Assembly: GCF_042453785.1 (NCBI RefSeq)
Contig: NC_091677.1
Span: forward strand, 26,165,501-26,229,500
Direction of reading: 5' to 3'
Length of the DNA: 64,000 nt
DNA from: Malus domestica
Taxonomy: Eukaryota > Streptophyta > Magnoliopsida > Rosales > Rosaceae
The first letter of the stretch is position 1; each line of letters starts with the position of its first letter. Under the pieces are notes generated by a model. The model ran no database searches. It saw only the letters and a list, made by a program, of their open reading frames with translations, and was not told the DNA's origin. Positions 32,525 through 44,398 of the stretch are shown here, in pieces. A program made the position numbers and the translations under genes.

Positions 32525-33175
32525 ATAAATTAAGATTGAGTGACTGATGAATGAGTGAAAAAGTGAGGTGAGGGAGGTGGTGACCTGCTGTCCCCGTAGC
32601 CAGTGAGCTCGCGTGCTGTCTGTTATGGCAGGTTGGTGCGGCGGTGAAGCCTCATTTTCACCCGACAACTGCCTGCACCCGGTTACTTGTCAGTCACTCA
32701 CTCCAATATTCCCCACACACAAACCCCCACAGTTTACTTAAACAAGAAAGAGAAGAAACTAAACCATATCATTTGAATGAACCTCCACTACACTTTAGAA
32801 TTTTCAACATATTTTATGGTTTTGCTTCACTTTTTTCCCTACTTTTTCTTTGTCACTTTCTTGAAAAAATGTTGGCTGGTTGTTGTTACCTTCTTTTTTG
32901 GCTCACTGAGTTGCAGAGAATTGAAGCCTGCTGCTAAGAAAGAAATAAGCAGACACTTTTGGTTCTGGGAAACTGGGATCTGAGAAAGAGCTATCTTTCT
33001 AGCACCCCTGATAAACAAGGCTCGCAGAGCAAACACACCTGGACCTCACGGTGGTGACAAACACTGATCTAGGTGGTCACGTCACAAAATGGATTTTCAT
33101 TGTTTAATCTATGTGTAGGTGTATGTATAAAGAAAAGGGGTTCGTTACAGGATGAGGATGAGGAGAAACATTTTA
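32525..33175. other. Intergenic, no gene seen
   Basis: A GC-richer patch at 32580-32700 has no recognisable product. The open frames around 32644-33036 are short, overlap on both strands and show no family motif. Confidence 0.35.
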
Positions 33176-33300
33176 TAATGTCCGGTATTTAAACAGATAT
33201 TTAACGTGGTATAAAATAAGTAGAAAAATACAAAAACATATATCACATCATTCACTTATATTATATGTAGTGTATTACTTGAATACCGGCTATTTAAAAA
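33176..33300. mobile_element. Small MITE with CCGGTATTtAA ends
   Basis: AATGTCCGGTATTTAAACAG on the left faces the complement of TTGAATACCGGCTATTTAA on the right, with matching ATATAATATAAGTG-type inner arms. It is about 125 bp and has no coding sequence. Confidence 0.55.
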
Positions 33301-34360
33301 AAAAGGTCTCACATAAACATATGAATATGATGAAGGGACTTTTCAAAAGGGCGTGATGGGCATTGGAACCTGCTCAGTCAGGTTAACATTTCAACAAAAA
33401 CAAGCACACAATTTTATAGGCCATCATTTCAATTTATTCTTAGTTTCTTATCGTTTGAGAAAAAGAGAAAAGAGAAGCAAACATTTTCTATATTATTAGA
33501 GTGGTGACGTTCAACCTTGAAGTTGTTGCCCTTTCCCATTTCTCTTCTCTTCATTAGCTACTAATGAGTAATGAATTACATAACTTTGTAGCAAATTTTG
33601 GATCAAAAAGGTTTATATGATGGCTCTTTTCTTTTTTTGGACCCATATATACATAATGACTGCAAAAGTTTAGTAATAATTAATGTTAGATATGGTGGCT
33701 ATTTTAATTTCAAAATTTTGGATCCCGCCCTAAGTATAATTTCATGAACTTCAAATTTTTTTTTCTTTCGAAACCTGTATTGCACCAGGAAAATTTTTAC
33801 GAGGAGTTTATCATGATGTTTTTGGAGTGTTGATACCTTTTTATGTAAAGAAACTAAATAAACTCTCAAATTCCAGGTTGTAACGTTTGTAGCAACTCAA
33901 ATTTTTTGTTTCCAGCTGAGAAGAGGTGGCCTCTCTTCTCTGCTGCTCCGGCATGAATTTCTGCCTAAGTAATTACTAAATTGATTGAATGAAAGAGGGT
34001 TTGTGAACTAAAACTAAATTAAAATTTTGAATTACAAATGAGTAACCAAGTAACAGAAAATTGCAGCAAAGCCATCTATGTTCATTGTTCACCCTTTTTC
34101 TTCCATTGTGCATTCTAAAGAGTGAAATTTTTTTAGTGTGTCTGAAACACAATCCGGTACCCCAAATGTCCTTATACAATTTATTGAAGAAAAAAAATCA
34201 ATTTAAAACCAATTATATTATTACATTTAGTATACCGGACTATGTTACGAAAAGAGTCTCCTAAAAAGCTAATTGGTTCCGATCAAAGTTACCTTAACAC
34301 AAGAGCTTTATTCATTCAATGAAAGAATTATCAAACTGAAATGCTTGAAAATGCAACTAT
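33301..34360. other. AT-rich intergenic sequence, no gene seen
   Basis: No exon-like stretch, terminal repeat or tandem array was recognised. Confidence 0.35.
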
Positions 34361-34363
34361 CAC

Positions 34364-34548
34364 AAGGTAGCTCAGTGGTTAGAGTCGAATTTTAGGCCCA
34401 TATCCCACATGATATGTAGTGGACTCAAATTCTGACGTTAATAAGTCACATGATAATGACCACGGATAAGCTGAAAAGCCTAAGTTAGTCTTCATGATCT
34501 CCGAAAGGATGGACTGCTGCATCTACAATTTTTTTTTAATAAAAAAAT
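34364..34548 (+). mobile_element. tRNA-derived SINE of a different family
   Basis: The A-box GGTAGCTCAGTGGTTAGAGT is almost identical to a tRNA 5' half. The B-box region GTGGACTCAAATTCTGAC follows about 50 bp later, then GATCTCCGAAAGGATGGACTG and a T-run/A-run tail. The sequence does not fold into a tRNA cloverleaf beyond the A-box, so it is a SINE and not a tRNA gene. Confidence 0.7.
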
Positions 34549-34809
34549 TGCTTAAACATGCAGTGATAACATTACTTTATGTGGCATATGTGTCTCTGGA
34601 AATGGAAGACATATTTTTTACTTTGACAGTAGTACAAAGTGCGCACGAACCATCCTAGCCTATGTGATGGGTTTAAGTGTAGTAAAACTTAATTTTATAT
34701 GTGAAGCATGTTACTTAATTAATTTGCTAATAACTACCTCGACTTGCATGCTCACATAAAAAGCGTGCCTTGACGTAAGCAAACTCTTATCAGTATTGTT
34801 TAATATGAG

Positions 34810-34978
34810 AAATTTTTCAATGTGACCAGTACACGGAGTAGTACATCACGTGTCATTATACAAATGGTGGGATATGTGTGTTAAAAAGTTAATAACTTAA
34901 AAAATAAAATTTTCCACCACTTATATAAAAACACGTGATGTACCTTTCGTATTCCGGTCACAATGAAAAATTTCTTAT
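34810..34978. mobile_element. MITE, family M, copy 2
   Basis: GAGAAATTTTTCAATGTGACC on the left pairs with the complement of GGTCACAATGAAAAATTTCTT on the right (one or two mismatches). The inner arms are ACATCACGTGTCATTATA and TATAAAAACACGTGATGTAC. The heptamer TTTAATA lies next to both ends and may be part of a target duplication. The centre matches the copy at 29103. Confidence 0.8.
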
Positions 34979-35042
34979 TTAATACAATGATTTTTCCTTT
35001 TGTTACATATAATACAAACGGAATTCAATAAGAAAACCACTT

Positions 35043-35224
35043 AGTACTACGATCTAGGACTCTAATGGTATTTTTTTCACTTGTAAATGAAAGGTCATAG
35101 ATTCGATTCTCACCAAAAGCGAATTTGAACCACATTATTATAGCCCACTCATTATGAGGCTTAGTCCACTACCCAACCACCTATTTGTATTGATAATATC
35201 GTTTGTTCATAAAAAAAATGGGGG
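35043..35224 (+). mobile_element. Au-like SINE copy 2
   Basis: It runs from TACGATCTAGGACTCTAATGG (A-box with a small insertion) through GATTCGATTCTCACC and TTTGAACCACATTATTATAG to GATAATATCGTTTGTTC and an A run, in the same block order as the copies at 14428 and 46000. Confidence 0.75.
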
Positions 35225-36910
35225 GCATCGAGTGGGTTGGTCTAGTAGGATTTCAATCCATTGGCCAACCCAACATGCTCGGGTTGGAATTGTTCAGACC
35301 CATTTCCGTCTAAGAAAATAGGCAAACCAACTCACCCAAACCATTCTTAAGAGGGTTGGATTGGGCGAGTTTCATTAGTTGTACTTAATTAATTTCTTTC
35401 TTATTTCTAATGAGTATGAGCGACAAAATAACCAATGCTTACGTCAAATTATGCCTAAATCATGAGGATTGTTTGATGTTGTTATATCACTACAAATTAC
35501 TAATACATAAATTTCAGTATTCAAATCAATAATTAATAAACAAGTGCATAAATCATGTGCGTTAGGAACAAAAAATGTTTCTTTATAGAAATACTTTTTA
35601 TGGCAATTATTTTGATGCTCCATGAAAACATGAGGTACTTTTGCATATATAAAATGCAAAATTATACCTAGACTTCCTAAATCATAACCATGCTTCTTGA
35701 GCTCCCGTGCTTATTCACTCTGAATTTTATCCATTCAAGACACGTTCTTCTTTTTTGTCCTACTACTAAAACTTTTCACACTCGCAGCTTTGAAGTTCCA
35801 AATTATGGTACAAAGATTCCTAATTCTTTAGAGATTAGACCCTAAAGTTAATACGAAGCAACATATAACCTAGTGTGTAAAGAGCACCCATGCACTCCAT
35901 CAGAAAGCTATGGAATGTGATCATTAAGGGACATTTTTATACTACAGTAGAGTTGGAAACTCATTGCTCGAGATAGTAAAAAATTTCAATCCATTCAATC
36001 CATTTACTACCCAAAGTTGTGACAAATGACAAGAAAATATGGACAAAAAGACATCAATGTATGTATCACTTAAATATAAAAAGTAGGGAACATTTTTAAA
36101 ATATCATATGAACTTAAGAAGCCTTTAAGGAAAGGGATTTCTATTTTTTTATTATATAAAAATAGGGATTAGTTGTAGGCAATAGCGGATCCATAATTTC
36201 AACCTTGGGTGGTTCTAGTATAAAATGTTCAACAATTTTGTAGATGGAAATAGTGCGAAATGCAAAAAAGATTCTTCTCTATTTTTTAAATGAAAGATTT
36301 TGTCGAGCATTTTTTGTATATATGAGCGGCCTTGTTTTATTCTTTGGAGATTAAAAGTCTTGTTAAAATTTTTAGTGTCAATTTTTCTTGATATCTAATA
36401 ATTTGAAAAGTCTTTCTTGAGAACAGATAAATTAAAGGTTTTTTTTTTTTTTTAAGATACTCTCAACTTGAAAGGGGTTCTTTCTTTTGAGATATTAATA
36501 ATTAAGAGGTGAAGTCATACTAGTAATTTAAAAGGTTAAAAAACATATTTAGCATTCAATACTTCTGCAGGGATAGAAAAAAAGGGTGACTGGCAAAATT
36601 GGGATAGAAAAAAAAAATATTTAAATAGAACATGGTGGGTTCAAATTAGAAAAAGGGGTGGAAATTACGCAAAACGACAACGTTCTTAAAAGTAAAAAAG
36701 CACATTCAAAAGCACCACCCTTCTTCTTCATATTGCGGGTTCTGCAACTCAAGCTTTTATACTCCGGCGAATAAAACCCAGCGACTGGTGGCTCTTATAT
36801 ATCTACTATGTTGTCCTATTAATTCACTATAATTTATCCTATCGATTCCTTCATAGAGCTCCGCCTAGGGTTTAGGGTGATCCTCCGAGGTTCTTCACAA
36901 GCGTTTCTTT
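35225..36910. other. Intergenic, with a GGGTTGG-type hAT-like fragment at 35225-35380; otherwise nothing seen
   Basis: 35230-35375 contains GGGTTGG and CCAACCC motifs like those of the hAT element at 45157, suggesting a decayed fragment of that kind. From 35380 to 36910 I recognise no gene; a leader-like block near 36700-36900 lacks any protein motif. Confidence 0.35.
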
Positions 36911-36914
36911 GATA

Positions 36915-37305
36915 TTTGGAGGGTCCCGGGACCATCCCGGTCCCTATATAGATCTACCCCTAATTGTGGGGTCCACACCACATCGAACTTTAATAATCTG
37001 AATAATCCGTTTTTCAAGTTGTACCTCATAGATCATCCTCACAAAATATTAGTCAAATCAGAAATATTTAAGACATCTTATTGGGTTCAAAGAAATGAAC
37101 GAATACTTTGTTATGTAAGAAACAATGAAATTTGATCTTGATAATTAAATAGGCAAATAGTTTCGAATTGAATTGAATTTTTGCAAGGATGATCTATGAA
37201 TCGAGACTAACAAAATAGACCGTCCGGATCGTTGAAATTAGATGTGGAGTGGGCCCCACACCTAATTCTCATTATTTAAAAAAAAAATAGGGATCCCTTT
37301 GCATA
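36915..37305. mobile_element. MITE with GTGGGGTCCACACC subterminal inverted repeats
   Basis: CCTAATTGTGGGGTCCACACCACAT on the left faces the complement of ATGTGGAGTGGGCCCCACACCTAATT on the right. The inner arms share CAACGATCCGGACGG-like sequence, and outer purine/pyrimidine GGGTCCC and GGGATCCC blocks are present. It is about 390 bp with no coding capacity. Exact ends were not fixed. Confidence 0.65.
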
Positions 37306-37312
37306 AAGGGCC

Positions 37313-37787
37313 TGATAAACTTATACACTTTATCAATTTGTCATATGAACAAAAATTTTAAGCAAATTGTCATATCAACTTTCTGAAAATATTAATTTGT
37401 GATTTCATCCTAACACCATTAGGTTTTCTATCCAAAATAAGTGATGTGTCTTGCACATGACTTGTGTTTAGGGCTATATAGAAAATTCTCCACTCCCCTT
37501 CTAAAAAGTTATCTTCGACAAAACAAAAATCCAAGATTTCCATAAACAAAAATGAAACTTAGTTCTCTTTAACAATATAGTCCTCAAAACATACATACAC
37601 ACATATATATATATATATAACATATTCTTTGAAGTATAGTTGTCCTCTAAAATAATAGTAAATATCAAATTTAACGGTGTTAGGATGAAATGACAAATGA
37701 ATGATTTCGGAAAGTTGATATGACAAATCGTTTACAACTTTAGTTATATGACAAATTGAAAAAAGTGTGTAAGCTCATCTGACATTT
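37313..37787. mobile_element. Non-autonomous element with about 115-bp inverted repeats
   Basis: Left arm 37313-37430 (CACTTTATCAATTTGTCATATGAAC...TTTCATCCTAACACC) and right arm 37670-37787 are inverted copies of one another with about 80-85% identity by eye. The 240-bp centre is AT-rich and includes (AT)n. It is of Mutator-like type by its long terminal repeats; no target duplication was fixed. Confidence 0.75.
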
Positions 37788-38250
37788 CAAAACTTTCCTA
37801 AACCCTATACTATTACGTGACTAATGACGTTCACAATGGGTAGAAAAATTGAATGTGATACCCATAATATAGGAATCAAATTTCTACTGTGGACAAAAAA
37901 TATGAGTAAAATGAGAGTGATTCTTATTTTTTTAGTTCAATACAATGAGCTTCGCATCCGTATTATACAAAATAAAGATTCCGGTACATATAGAAGTTAT
38001 AAGGAACTCCTTTCTTTGTATGTATCATACATGGAGTTTACTTAACCAACACAAGTCTCTAGGAAAAAGACAACTCAATACTCAAAGCCCCTTTGACCAT
38101 AGGAGAAAAAAAAACACTCAAAACGCCATCTTGTATTTTGAGAGGCAGTCAAAACACCATGTTTTACATGAAATTCGGGTGAGTAATAACTCTATATGCA
38201 TGGTTATAACCAAAAGCACACCATTTGAAATAACGTGGTCAAAGCTTTCT

Positions 38251-40606
38251 TTAGTTCAAAGCCATCTTTTGTTTGTGGGCCTCAGTTGGTAGCTTCACAT
38301 CAGTTGCCAATCCAATAGCTTGGAGAAATCTTACGACGTACCATGTCATGTCAAGCTGCCACCATTTCAGGCCATGCCTAGCCGAGTACTCAAATGCATG
38401 GTGATTGTTGTGCCAACCCTCTCCAAACGCTAGTATTGCCACCCACCTGAACAAATTCACATTTCCCTTTGAATTTTCCATCTAAAACTGAACAAGGCAA
38501 TCAGCCCAATAGTGCTTTAACCCAGCCCACATTGTCATACAGAAGTTTCTAACCAATTTAGGTTGAGAAATGTAAAAGAACTACCAGAGAAAAACTTGGT
38601 GGGAACTTCCTTACCATGTGGCGTATGTTGAGTATGAGACATTGTCTAGTTAAAAGTTAACACGTTCTATAACTTTTATAAAATATTAGAATAAACGTGA
38701 TGCTTCAACTGAATAGTGTCTAGCTCTCAATTTGTTACGTGACACGGAAGTTCCACCCAATTATTTTCTCTAGATGATGGGGTTGTGGAGAAATAGTAGT
38801 ACCAATTGTTCCTAGACAAGTCACCAGTATTCCATGCTCTGTTTCCCCAAACGTGGCAAGCTGAGTTAACAAGCCAAGTAATGTGGTATACCCATATAGT
38901 CCTCACACCCTGCAATATTAAAATTGAAGCACATTTATGTCCAAGAAATGGGAATCGTCCCACTGCATTTAGTAGGAGTTCAAGAGCAAATAATGAAAGG
39001 CCCTCAATTCATCTTACCATTCCCCACACAAGGAATGGGAATCCTCCCATTGCATATAGTACAAGTCCAAGAGCAATAGGGTGAGCAATGTAAGTTTTAT
39101 GCAGGAGCTGATAGAAGGGCTGCTTCTCTAGATCTCCAGCATTATTTGATCCCCCACACTGCAAATGTTAAAGGCATAAAATATATATTTTCATTAGAAG
39201 GAAGAAAAAACAATGAATAAGTTTTGATATGTATACAAAAGGCTTTTTAGCCACAATAGTCCTGAATGTTCACTTAACTCCTCATTTTAGTCATTGACAA
39301 AGAAAATCGATAAAAGTGGCCATGACTTTGTTCATCATAAACCATTTTGGTCCTTTCGGGAAAATCATTCAATATTCTCATTAAATTGTCATGTGACCAC
39401 TTTTACAAGGGTATTTTTGTCAAACAAACCCCTCCACTTAACAAGAGTATTGACAGATTTTTTATGAAACAATCAAAATGATTTACGCTGAACAAACTCA
39501 AAGACCACTTCTATCGATTCTTAGTATCAATGATCAAAATAAAGAGTTATTATAATCTCAGAAATCATTTTAGTTAAAAAGTCCATGTAGAACTAAAGGA
39601 AAAAGAAACTCATACCCTTTCATTCACAGAATTGGTATCAAAGAGCCAACTCATGTGACTGTACCAGAAACCTTCAATTGGGCTATGTGGGTCTTTCTCA
39701 GAATCACAGAACTGGTGGTGGTACCTATGCACACTCACCCAATCAATTGGGCTCCCCTACAAACCCAAAAAAACACAATCAATTGAACGCACAAAAGAAA
39801 AAAAGAACCATTAAAAATAGGTAAAAATATTTGGAGGTAGGCATTCCAAAAAATCTAACTTTCCTGCTAATAACAGTTTGACACATATAATAAAAAAAAA
39901 ATGTTATGGGTTAATAGTGCAACCGTGTCAAACTGTAAATTGTAGAAAAAAAGTGACCACCGAAAATGTTTTGAAACACAACCAAATTCAAATTAGAAAT
40001 CCTCACCTGAAGTGCTTGGGATCCACAATAAGCAAATAAGTACTCAAGAAACTTGGGGAGCTTGAAACTCTTGTGTGAGAGATTCCTATGAAAAGAAAGA
40101 GTGATTCCAAATAGACCAGTCACAACATAAAGTGCCATTGCCACCCAAAAAGCTCCCCAATTGAATTGAAAAGGTGCAAAAAGGCTGAGCAAATGCATTG
40201 CCACTACCACACCAGCTGTGGCCACGTCCATTGGAATCCACTTTCTCCCCATAAACACATTCTTCGGCCTCTTCACAATCACATCAGAAAGTAGAATTCT
40301 CTTAAACTTGTACTCTCCTGTCTCTGTTAGTTCTGGTTCCAGGGCTTCAGACAATTCTGCATTGGTGCTTATTGCTGATGCTTTTCTATTAGAATTGGTA
40401 AGAAAAAGGCTGAAAAGCTTTCTGCTTGTTAAAAACTTATTGGGTTGCGATTGTTTTGAGTTGCAATGATCAAAAGTGAGGAGCTTGGAGCTCTGGGGCA
40501 ATGGCCTGAGACCCAAAACTGGTCTTCCCGGCCGGAGAAACGTGCGGCGGAGATGAAAACAATGGTGGGTTTTGGGATTGGACTGTGGTGATGTGATCAA
40601 ATCCAT
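38251..40606 (-). CDS. ADS3: Chloroplast acyl-lipid desaturase ADS3/FAD5-like
   Basis: Five exons join in frame: 40606-40007, 39756-39616, 39158-39018, 38909-38803 and 38446-38251, giving 394 residues; all junctions are GT-AG. The first about 75 residues are Ser/Thr/basic-rich with few acidic residues, a plausible chloroplast transit peptide. The three histidine boxes of membrane desaturases are complete: HRNLSH, HRYHH and HNNHH, in SFHRNLSHKSF, VSVHRYHHQF and GEGWHNNHHAFEYSARHG. Several hydrophobic segments flank them. The family (Arabidopsis ADS3/FAD5) introduces the delta-7 double bond into palmitate on monogalactosyldiacylglycerol in plastids. The family position within ADS3 versus other ADS proteins is inferred from the N-terminal extension. 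Intron 2 contains a MITE and intron 3 an echo of exon 3. The gene is divergent from PIFI. Confidence 0.93.
38938..38995. repeat. Partial copy of exon 3 inside ADS3 intron 3
   Basis: CAAGAAATGGGAATCGTCCCACTGCATTTAG and the following bases match the end of exon 3 (39030-39085, CAAGGAATGGGAATCCTCCC...) over about 55 bp with roughly 80% identity by eye, in the same orientation. It lies about 85 bp from the original and is out of the coding path. Confidence 0.75.
39241..39585. mobile_element. Long-inverted-repeat MITE in ADS3 intron 2
   Basis: GGCTTTTTAGCCACAATAGTCC on the left faces the complement of the right end (GGACTTTTTAACTAAAATGA), and the arms match over about 140 bp. The terminal GGCTTTTTAGCC resembles the ends of the foldback elements at 53975 and 57757, so they may belong to one superfamily. 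It is fully intronic. Confidence 0.7.
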
Positions 40607-41119
40607 GGAAGAGGAGGAGGGAGGAGGGTGGAGGATGAGGGCGTCTTAGAGTTTGATACAAAATTGGGTTTTTCACAAAACCATAAAAAAGTTTAAATAA
40701 TCCGCCGAATTAGTTGGAGTGTTTTGGTGGGGCAGAGTGTTTGTGACTTTGTGGTGGAGTACTCATTGCAAGATTTGTTAGATTTTTTTCAAGTTGTGGA
40801 CTGAAAGGGAGAGAAGGAGACAAGAAAGATGGAGATAAGGCGGCGTTTGGGTTTTTGGGCCGTTTGGGTTGTAGAAACTAGAATGTATAGGATCCAGTTA
40901 TATTTTATCCTAATTTTTCATTTTTTCTTAAAATAATTTTTGTGACATTTGTTCTTATTGGTTAAAAGGGCAGAGAGATATTTGTGTAAAATTTGTGTCT
41001 GTGATTGCTCGTCTGCTTATTTGTCATCATCTCCCTCAAAGAAGTATCTATTTCTGGTCTTCTTCATAGTACACTTGCCCCATCTGATGAGCTAGAAAGA
41101 AAGAAGGAAAGAGTCGTAA
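40607..41119. promoter_or_regulatory. Divergent ADS3-PIFI intergenic region
   Basis: Only 513 bp separate the two start codons, which point away from each other. A weak TATA-like TTATTTAAA on the minus strand (about 40698-40690) could serve ADS3. No clear TATA box precedes PIFI. Both products are plastid proteins, so shared light or plastid regulation is conceivable, but no element proves it. Confidence 0.5.
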
Positions 41120-44100
41120 ATGGCTGCAGCAACAAAATCTTCGATCTTTGCGGCGTCCACACAACATCTTCCTACCATACCGTCCATTTTTGGTAGCAAA
41201 GCAAGCCCACCTGTTTCAAACACTCTTGGTATGCTTCTCCTTAATCGGTTTCCTTTACTTGCAACCTGTGTGGGATTCGAGATTGAAATATAAGGAACTG
41301 GCTATTGTACTTGCAAGTACCATCACCGATAGATAGCACCTTGGAATCTTGGATGTCATTACGGTATATCTAACCGTCAGATGGTGATAATACTAAGTAC
41401 TTGCAAGTATTGTAGCCAAATCCGAAATATAGATGCAGATGTGGATTTTTTTCAGTTGGCCAGTGAGTCCGGCCCTTGCACTCAAGTTCGAATCTCCAAC
41501 CCTGTCTATTAGAGGAATTTAGAATATCTTGTTGTGAAAAGAGAAAACAAATATGGATATTATAGTTACCATAATTGTTCATTGGTTAGTTATAAAAGCT
41601 TTTAATATGCCACAAAAAAAAGGGAATTTTGGAAGATTGTTTCTACTTCAGTTGGAAATTTGGAACTCATACCTTAAAGGGCTGGCAATTAGAACGGTTC
41701 TATGAAGTGTGTCCATGTCTATGCTGTTTACGTGGCTTTTAAATGATATTATCTTAATCACTTAGTTAGATACCACTATAAATGTATCCAACATCAGCTA
41801 AAGCAGGCAAGGTGTAATTCAATATGCTAAAATGCTAAAGCCATCAGAGAGTATGGCTAAATTTGAGCAGGTTTGATTATGCATTCATTTTTTTGGTGTT
41901 TGTGAAGAAATATTTTCATAATTTTGAAAGTGTTTCTGTGATTACATGTTCGATTTTAACTTCCATAGTTCGCCGCAAAGTATCTATGTTTTCTGCTCAT
42001 AACATCGGATCATAAGACTTTTTAAGACCAAATGGATAACACTTGAGCAATGTAATGCAGCTAGCAGTTTTCGGGGTTCATCGTTGGCGAGGTGTCCTTC
42101 GATAAGGAAGAAAGTTGTGAAGGGCAATGCGAAAGTCAGTGCTGCTGCAACGACTTTTGCACCAACTCCTGTAGAGGAACCCAAAGAGTATGAGCGTTCA
42201 ACTCCCTCTTACTGCAATTGCATTAATACATTTACTTACTATCGCTAAATCTTTACTTTAGTATCATTTTTCGGGATTTCTAGTCGTTCTTTGAGCAAAA
42301 AATAAAAAAAACTAATGAAATTAAACATCACCTCCATGAAAGTGTCGTACAAGCAGAATTCTTTCATTGAAATAAGATTTGTCAACACTTATTTTCTCCT
42401 CTTTGAAAAGCTAAAATTAACCTTGGTAAAGTTAAAATTGTAAATTTCGTCTTTTCAGGTTCTCACTACCCTCATGGGCTATGTTTGAACTTGGGAGAGC
42501 TCCTGTGTATTGGAAAACCATGAACGGTCTTCCTCCTACCGCTGTAAGTATGGCATTGTGGTAAAACTAGTCGGGTTTTCTTAATCGTCGTTTTCTTAAA
42601 ATAAACTCATTCGCAAAATCTGGCAGGGAGAAAAGCTAAGGATTTTCTACAACCCAGCTGCAAATAAAATTGTCCCAAATGAAGAATATGGGATTGCATT
42701 TAATGGTACTTGAACAAAATGTCCTATTATTTATTGTTAACCTTGTGCGTTGTTGGCCTCTTCATGTGCTATGTGATGCTACTTCGAATGAGGGTGTTGG
42801 CTTGACATACATTGTTGTCGGGATTCCTAACAACTTGATTTTTTTTTTTGGTTAACCGCAACGGTAGTCTAAACTACTAACCCCTTCATAAGTTTTTCTC
42901 CCCGACTTCCAGCATTGACAATCCTCTTGACTTTACTTAATAGCCATGAGGAATTTGTAACAATGCTCAAATGAATGATCTGGAGATTGTCTTGGTTCCT
43001 TGTGCTGCATCTACCGGCTTTGGAGCTTCGAAATTCTCCCCACATTTTATCTACTGAATTCGTATTTTCTCTAGATTACTTATAAGCATGTGCAAGGTCC
43101 CTCCTCCCATCAATGTAGGATTCATTCTCAAAATTACTCCTCCCAGATTCCTTGAGAGCTAAAATTTTTATGTGCAATGGTAGTTTCATAACATTTACAT
43201 AAGTCCCATTATATTTCTAACAGCATTGTTGTTTGCCTCTTGACTTCGCATATAAGCCATTAGGGATATGGAACAATGCTGAAACGAACAGTTTGGAGTA
43301 TGTCTTGGCTCCTTGTGCTACTTCTATGCCATTGGAGCTTCGAAATCCTCCCACATTTCATTTACCTCATTCATTTTTCTCTTCTAGTTCCTCTCCCCTT
43401 CCCTTCATATATTTCGTTTCGTAAATCCAAATTCCAGGATTGCATGCCTATCCAAATTCCAGGATTGCATGCCTATGTTATAACTCATTGATCGGAAATG
43501 TCCTACTTTTGTGGCTGAAAAATCAGCTGAATATGCCTTTGCCTTTTCAATTCTTGGTCACGGTTGCATTTTATTTACTTGGTTGTATTCTTGTCTTCAC
43601 AGGAGGTTTTAATCAGCCTATAATGTGTGGCGCTGAGCCAAGGGCAATGCTTAGTATTAGCCGAGGCAAAGCCGATTCCCCAATGTATTCCATCCAAATA
43701 TGTATTCCCCGGCACGGTTAGTATCATTCAGTTAAGTTCATCTTTCATTTCTTGGCCATATAACGTTGTTTTTCCTAACCAAATGTTCTAAATTCTCCAG
43801 CCCTGAACTTAATCTTTTCGTTTACAAACGGAGTTGATTGGGATGGTCCTTACCGACTACAATTTCAAGTTCCCAACGGTTTGAAGAACAAACCGATTGA
43901 ATTCTTTAACGAGGTAAAACTCATCTTGTCAAAGTTCAAATCGGGACTATATATGGTGCTCAAAGAATCTATGAAATACTAATGATATCAGCTATCAGAA
44001 TTGTTGAATCAGTTCTAACAAGTTTATTCTGTACACCTGTAACCGAAAATTTTGCATCGTTGTATTTGGATGATGCGTTCATGGCAGGGACTAGCAGAAG

Positions 44101-44398
44101 AGTTGAGTAAAGACGGTGCGTGTGAGAGAGCAATCTTTCCTGATACGTTTGTTGTGGTAACAAGATGCAATATAATTGGGAATTTGACGGTTGAAGGAGT
44201 AAGAAAATTGTTCAAATTCATAACTTCATTCTTTCTCAAGTGAAAGTGCCAAAATGACTTGTAAATCTAATTGTCCCGCCCTTGCAGGGCGATCGTTGCA
44301 ACCTTAATCTCGTACCAGGATGCACAGATCCCAGTTCACCCTCCTACGACCCGCTTGCCAATGTGGATGATGGATCATGCCCAATTGAGCTAGAGTAG
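41120..44398 (+). CDS. PIFI: Post-illumination chlorophyll fluorescence increase protein (PIFI), chloroplast
   Basis: Eight exons join in frame: 41120-41228, 42061-42187, 42459-42543, 42627-42705, 43603-43716, 43801-43913, 44088-44198 and 44288-44398, giving 282 residues; all junctions are GT-AG. The N-terminus ([13 protein letters not shown]...) is Ser/Ala-rich and basic, a chloroplast transit peptide. The mature part contains [54 protein letters not shown] and a C-terminus [15 protein letters not shown] and [12 protein letters not shown]. This is the single-copy plant PIFI family. The Arabidopsis protein is an ancillary stromal factor needed for NDH-dependent chlororespiration; the mechanism is unknown. 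The several cysteines near the C-terminus are conserved in the family as I recall it. Intron 1 carries a small MITE and intron 4 a local duplication. Confidence 0.93.
41300..41417. mobile_element. Small MITE in PIFI intron 1
   Basis: GGCTATTGTACTTGCAAGTACCATCACC on the left faces the complement of the right end (GGCTACAATACTTGCAAGTAC). It is 118 bp with no coding capacity. The motif ACTTGCAAGT is itself palindromic. Confidence 0.65.
42955..43480. repeat. Local duplication in PIFI intron 4
   Basis: A block AACAATGCT...TTGGAGCTTCGAAATTCTCC...CCACATTT near 42957-43060 recurs at about 43270-43370 with roughly 80% identity by eye. In addition, CCAAATTCCAGGATTGCATG is repeated exactly in tandem (25-bp period) at 43427-43475. 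Confidence 0.75.

Noticed and set aside
34364..34400. tRNA gene suggested by GGTAGCTCAGTGGTTAGAGT
   Set aside because: Only the A-box half matches; no acceptor stem or anticodon arm can be formed with the following sequence, so it was called a SINE.
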